Positions 61,419 to 64,000 of a DNA stretch of 64,000 bases are shown here, in pieces. Both the position numbers and the translations under genes were made by a program. Origin of the DNA: Krasilnikovia cinnamomea (GTDB taxonomy: Bacteria > Actinomycetota > Actinomycetes > Mycobacteriales > Micromonosporaceae); assembly GCF_004217545.1 (NCBI RefSeq), contig NZ_SHKY01000001.1, positions 310,001 to 374,000 of the forward strand, in the 5' to 3' direction. How positions within the stretch are numbered: the stretch's first letter is position 1; each line of letters starts with the position of its first letter. The notes beneath the pieces were generated by a model that saw nothing but the letters and a program-made list of their open reading frames with translations, was not told where the DNA came from and did not search any database.

Positions 61419-63491
61419 TCATGCGGCCCTCCGGGTGGTGGTGTGTTCCAGGTGCTCGAGGGGCACGAGGTCGGCGTCGAGCGCGGCGGCGAGGCGGCGG
61501 GCGAGGCCGAGGCGTACCGGGCCGGACTCGCAGTCCACCACCACGGTGGCGACCCCGGCCAGGACGCCGGCCAGCGTCGTGGGGTCGGGTCCGCTGGTGG
61601 CGCGGCCGTCGGTGACCACGACCAGCAGGGGACGCCGGCGGGGGTCGCGGCGGCGCTCGGTGGCGATGGTCGCGGCCGCGGCGCGCAGGCCCGCGGCGAG
61701 CGGGGTACGCCCGCCCGTGCGCAACGAGGCCAGCCGCAGCACCCCGACCTCGTGGCTGGAGGTCGGCGGCAGCACCTGATCCGCGGATGAACCCCGGAAG
61801 GTGATCATCCCGATCCGGTCGCGCCGCTGGTAGGCGTCGCGCAGCAGGGACAGCACCGCGGTCTTGACCACGGTCATCCGGCGGCGCGCGGCCATCGAGC
61901 CGGAGGCGTCCACGACGAACAGGACGAGGTTGGCCTCCCGGCCGACGTGTACGGCCTGGCGCAGGTCGCGTGGCTGCACGGCGAGGCCGCCGGGCCGGGC
62001 GGTGCGGTGCGCGGCGGCCCGGTGCAGGGCGGCGCGCAGCGTGGCCGGCAGGTGGGGGGCGCCGGTGAGGCGGCCGTGCGGCGCCCGCGCCCCGACCACG
62101 CGGCCGCGACGCGCGTACGCCGGGGAGCGGCGGCCCGCGTGGCCGCCGTCGCCGCGCGCGGCGATCCGCAGCGTGCGCGGGCGGAACGCGGCGCCGGCCC
62201 GCGCGGTCCCCGACCGTGGGCGGCCGGGTGACGCCGACTCGCCCGGCTGATCCAGCGGTGCGTGCCCGGCGGCCGGCCCGGGCCGGTCGGTGGCGGCCGC
62301 CGGCTCCGGGGGGTGCTCCTGCGCCCGGCTCGGCGACGACGAACCGTCCGCGCCGGACGGGTCTCGGTCGCCCGGCGGCGGGCCCTGGGTGTCCCCTGAG
62401 TGAGGGCCGTCGCCGGGCGCGGGGCCGTCGTCGGGTGGTGGGGCGCCGCCGTCCGGCGGGGTGGGCGGGTCGTCGTCCGGGTCCGCCTGGGCCAGGGCCT
62501 CCTCGAGGCGCTGCTCGTCCGTGCCGGGCGGGTCGAGCGGGTCGCGGCGGCGCCGATGCGGCAACGCCAGCCGGGCCGCGTCCTTGACGTCGTCGCCGGT
62601 CACCCGGTCGCGTCCGTGCCAGGCGGCCAGCGCCACCGCGCACCGGGCGACCACGATGTCGGCGCGCATGCCGTCGACGCCGTACGCGAGGCACACCCGG
62701 GCGATCCGGTCCAGCTCGGCGTCGGGCAGCGCCACGCCCGGCAGGGCGGCCCGGGCCTCGGCGATCCGGTGGGCCAGTGTCCGCTCGGCGTCCGCGAACC
62801 GGGCCGTGAACCCGGCGGGATCCGCCTCGTACGCGAGGCGGCGTCGCACCACCTCGGCGCGCTGCCCGGCGTCGCGGGGCGCGGCGACCGTGACCACCAG
62901 CCCGAACCGGTCGACCAGCTGGGGGCGGGGCTCGCCCTCCTCCGGGTTCATGGTGCCGACCAGCAGGAAGCGGGCGGCGTGCTTGACGGAGACGCCGTCG
63001 CGTTCGACGTGTGCCCGGCCCATGGCAGCCGCGTCGAGGAGCAGGTCGACGAGGTGGTCCGGGAGCAGGTTGACCTCGTCGACGTACAGGGCGCCACGGT
63101 GGGCGGCGGCCAGCAGTCCGGGCTCGTACGCCTTGACCCCGTCGGCGAGGGCGCGCTGGATGTCGAGGGTGCCGACCACCCGGTCCTCGGTGGCGCCGAC
63201 CGGCAGCTCCACAAGGGTGGCGGGCCGGTGCCCGTGCGGTGCGTCGATCTCATGTGGCCCGTCGGGGCAGTCCGGGTCTGGTCCGGCGGGATCGCACGCG
63301 AAGCGGCAGCCGCGCACCACGTCGACCTCGGGCAGCAGCCCGGCGAGCGCGCGGACCACGGTCGACTTGGCGGTGCCCTTCTCGCCTCGGACCAGGACGC
63401 CGCCCACGGCCGGTGACACGGCGGTCAGCAACAGGGCGAGCCGCAGGTCGTCGAGGCCGACGACGGCGGAGAACGGGTACGCAGGCAGCAC
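61419..63491 (-). CDS. Cobalt/magnesium chelatase subunit, ChlI-ChlD fusion
   Basis: 690 residues. The N-terminal AAA+ domain has Walker A RGEKGTAKSTVVR, Walker B RGALYVDEVNLLPDHLVD and FLLVGTMNPEEGEPRPQLVD (arginine finger region). An acidic/proline linker (about 320-440) leads to a VWA domain with MIDAS motif FVVDASGSMAARR. Fused I-D proteins of this kind are the ATPase partners of cobaltochelatase. GTG 63491 has AAGGGA eight bases upstream and gives the usual VLPAYPFSAVVG start; ATG 63527 is the alternative. Confidence 0.92.
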   Translation of the reverse strand: MLPAYPFSAVVGLDDLRLALLLTAVSPAVGGVLVRGEKGTAKSTVVRALAGLLPEVDVVRGCRFACDPAGPDPDCPDGPHEIDAPHGHRPATLVELPVGATEDRVVGTLDIQRALADGVKAYEPGLLAAAHRGALYVDEVNLLPDHLVDLLLDAAAMGRAHVERDGVSVKHAARFLLVGTMNPEEGEPRPQLVDRFGLVVTVAAPRDAGQRAEVVRRRLAYEADPAGFTARFADAERTLAHRIAEARAALPGVALPDAELDRIARVCLAYGVDGMRADIVVARCAVALAAWHGRDRVTGDDVKDAARLALPHRRRRDPLDPPGTDEQRLEEALAQADPDDDPPTPPDGGAPPPDDGPAPGDGPHSGDTQGPPPGDRDPSGADGSSSPSRAQEHPPEPAAATDRPGPAAGHAPLDQPGESASPGRPRSGTARAGAAFRPRTLRIAARGDGGHAGRRSPAYARRGRVVGARAPHGRLTGAPHLPATLRAALHRAAAHRTARPGGLAVQPRDLRQAVHVGREANLVLFVVDASGSMAARRRMTVVKTAVLSLLRDAYQRRDRIGMITFRGSSADQVLPPTSSHEVGVLRLASLRTGGRTPLAAGLRAAAATIATERRRDPRRRPLLVVVTDGRATSGPDPTTLAGVLAGVATVVVDCESGPVRLGLARRLAAALDADLVPLEHLEHTTTRRAA

Positions 63492-63539
63492 GCGGCAGAT
63501 CCCTTCCGCGGGTGTCCACGCCCGCATCCTCAAGGTACG

Positions 63540-63712
63540 AGCGGCCGGAGTCTCCTGGCTCCCGGATCGGCGCTCGCCGCGGCCTTCCGGCCGTCTCCGG
63601 CCGTGGCGTCGTCGCGGGTCACTCCCCGGTCACAGTGGCGGGACCGCCCCGGTCTCGCACCGGGTTCCTCCGCTACCGCTCGCCGGTCATGCTTTCCTAC
63701 CACGCCACCGGT
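63540..63712 (-). promoter_or_regulatory. Cobalamin riboswitch upstream of the cobalamin operon
   Basis: On the minus strand the conserved AdoCbl-aptamer elements appear in order: GGAACCCGGTGCGAGACCGG, then GCCACTGT (complement at 63632-63639), GGGGAGTG, and the B12-box-like AGCCAGGAGAC (complement at 63550-63560). Cobalamin binding would lower expression of the chelatase, cobO, cobB and cobE-like genes. The 5' boundary is approximate. No such element precedes metH. Confidence 0.93.
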
Positions 63713-63752
63713 CGTCAACGTGACGTGCCGCCCTTCACGGCGCCGGCCGTCC

Positions 63753-64000
63753 TCACCGGCCGGTGAGCCCGCGCAGTTCGGTGTGCACGTCGGTCACGGC
63801 GTGGACGGCGCGCTCGACGAGCGGGCGCATCCGGCGGTACAGGGCCGCGGCGTCCGGGTCGGGCCGGGTGGGTTCGCCGACGCCGACAAGGGCCCCGGCG
63901 TGATCCAGGTCGGGTAGGGTGCCGAGGGCGTGCCAGCCCAGCAGGGCGGCGCCGAGCGCGGTGCCCTCGCGGGTACCGGCGACCGCGACCGGCAGGTCCA
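63753..64000 (-). CDS. FGGY-family carbohydrate kinase, C-terminal part
   Basis: The gene begins beyond the window and 82 residues are visible, ending at TGA 63755-63753. The segment contains AVAGTREGTALGAALLGWHA, the C-terminal ATP-site region of FGGY kinases (LGAALLG), followed by an acidic helical tail. The sugar (gluconate, xylulose or glycerol type) cannot be read from this end. Confidence 0.8.
   Translation of the reverse strand, partial: DLPVAVAGTREGTALGAALLGWHALGTLPDLDHAGALVGVGEPTRPDPDAAALYRRMRPLVERAVHAVTDVHTELRGLTGR

Noticed and set aside
1..64000. tRNA, rRNA, integrase, transposase or insertion sequence
   Set aside because: No cloverleaf-like sequence, T-loop motif next to an acceptor stem, or recombinase-like protein was seen. 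Sensitive covariance searches could still find something.

Overview
The window is high-GC actinobacterial chromosome, most likely from the family Micromonosporaceae (Actinoplanes-type). Supporting signs are GTG and leaderless starts, the mycothiol ligase MshC with its DUF3090/SCO1664/MSMEG_4193 partners, a SecA2, F420-type LLM oxidoreductases, XRE regulators with DUF5753 and DUF6879 partners, and a chemoreceptor behind a sigma28/WhiG-like promoter. The family assignment is inference; no rRNA or tRNA gene was seen. Layout: 1-7 kb holds a truncated LuxR regulator, a DUF4097 beta-helix protein with an RHH regulator that probably controls itself through a 24-bp palindrome, a HAD phosphatase, a DUF2071 protein, a membrane GGDEF-EAL protein and an HD-domain protein. 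7-10 kb holds a methyl-accepting chemotaxis protein and a BMP-family lipoprotein 14 bp apart. 10-17.5 kb mixes small proteins, an orphan TylF-type methyltransferase, a stand-alone mraY and a TPR-GGDEF diguanylate cyclase. 17.7-28 kb is mostly housekeeping: metH, a PAC2 protein, a GntR regulator, and the minus-strand run LLM, phosphomutase, DUF3090, SCO1664, mshC.

28-39 kb holds an aldo/keto reductase, an M20 peptidase divergent from a LysR regulator, and a tight four-gene operon (33.3-37.7 kb) of two small helical proteins, an FtsK/SpoIIIE-type ATPase and a coiled-coil membrane protein. Next to it lies a minus-strand pair: an 86-residue peptide built of three GGEG-x-ADGGAN-xxGx-DGGADGGA units, and a JmjC/cupin-type dioxygenase. 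This pair is the best candidate in the window for an undescribed modification system.

39.3-45.7 kb is a regulatory accessory island bracketed by two DUF72 genes. It contains an XRE-TPR regulator, an XRE(DUF5753)-DUF6879-small protein operon with repeated upstream motifs, and two copies of a small CxxC-like protein gene that share 170 of 171 bp on either side of that operon. 45.8-57.2 kb contains a TraR/DksA-type zinc protein, a P-loop-degenerate uridine-kinase-like protein, a receiver-less winged-helix regulator, a DUF3500 protein, secA2, a SigB/F-type sigma factor fused to a STAS domain whose usual phospho-serine is alanine, and a 1061-residue proline-rich repeat protein.

57.4-64 kb has a GCS2-type carboxylate-amine ligase and then a minus-strand cobalamin operon (chelatase ChlI-ChlD fusion, cobO, cobB, cobE-like) preceded by a clear cobalamin riboswitch. 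The window ends in the C-terminus of an FGGY sugar kinase. metH at 17.7-21.2 kb uses the cofactor made by this pathway but shows no riboswitch of its own.
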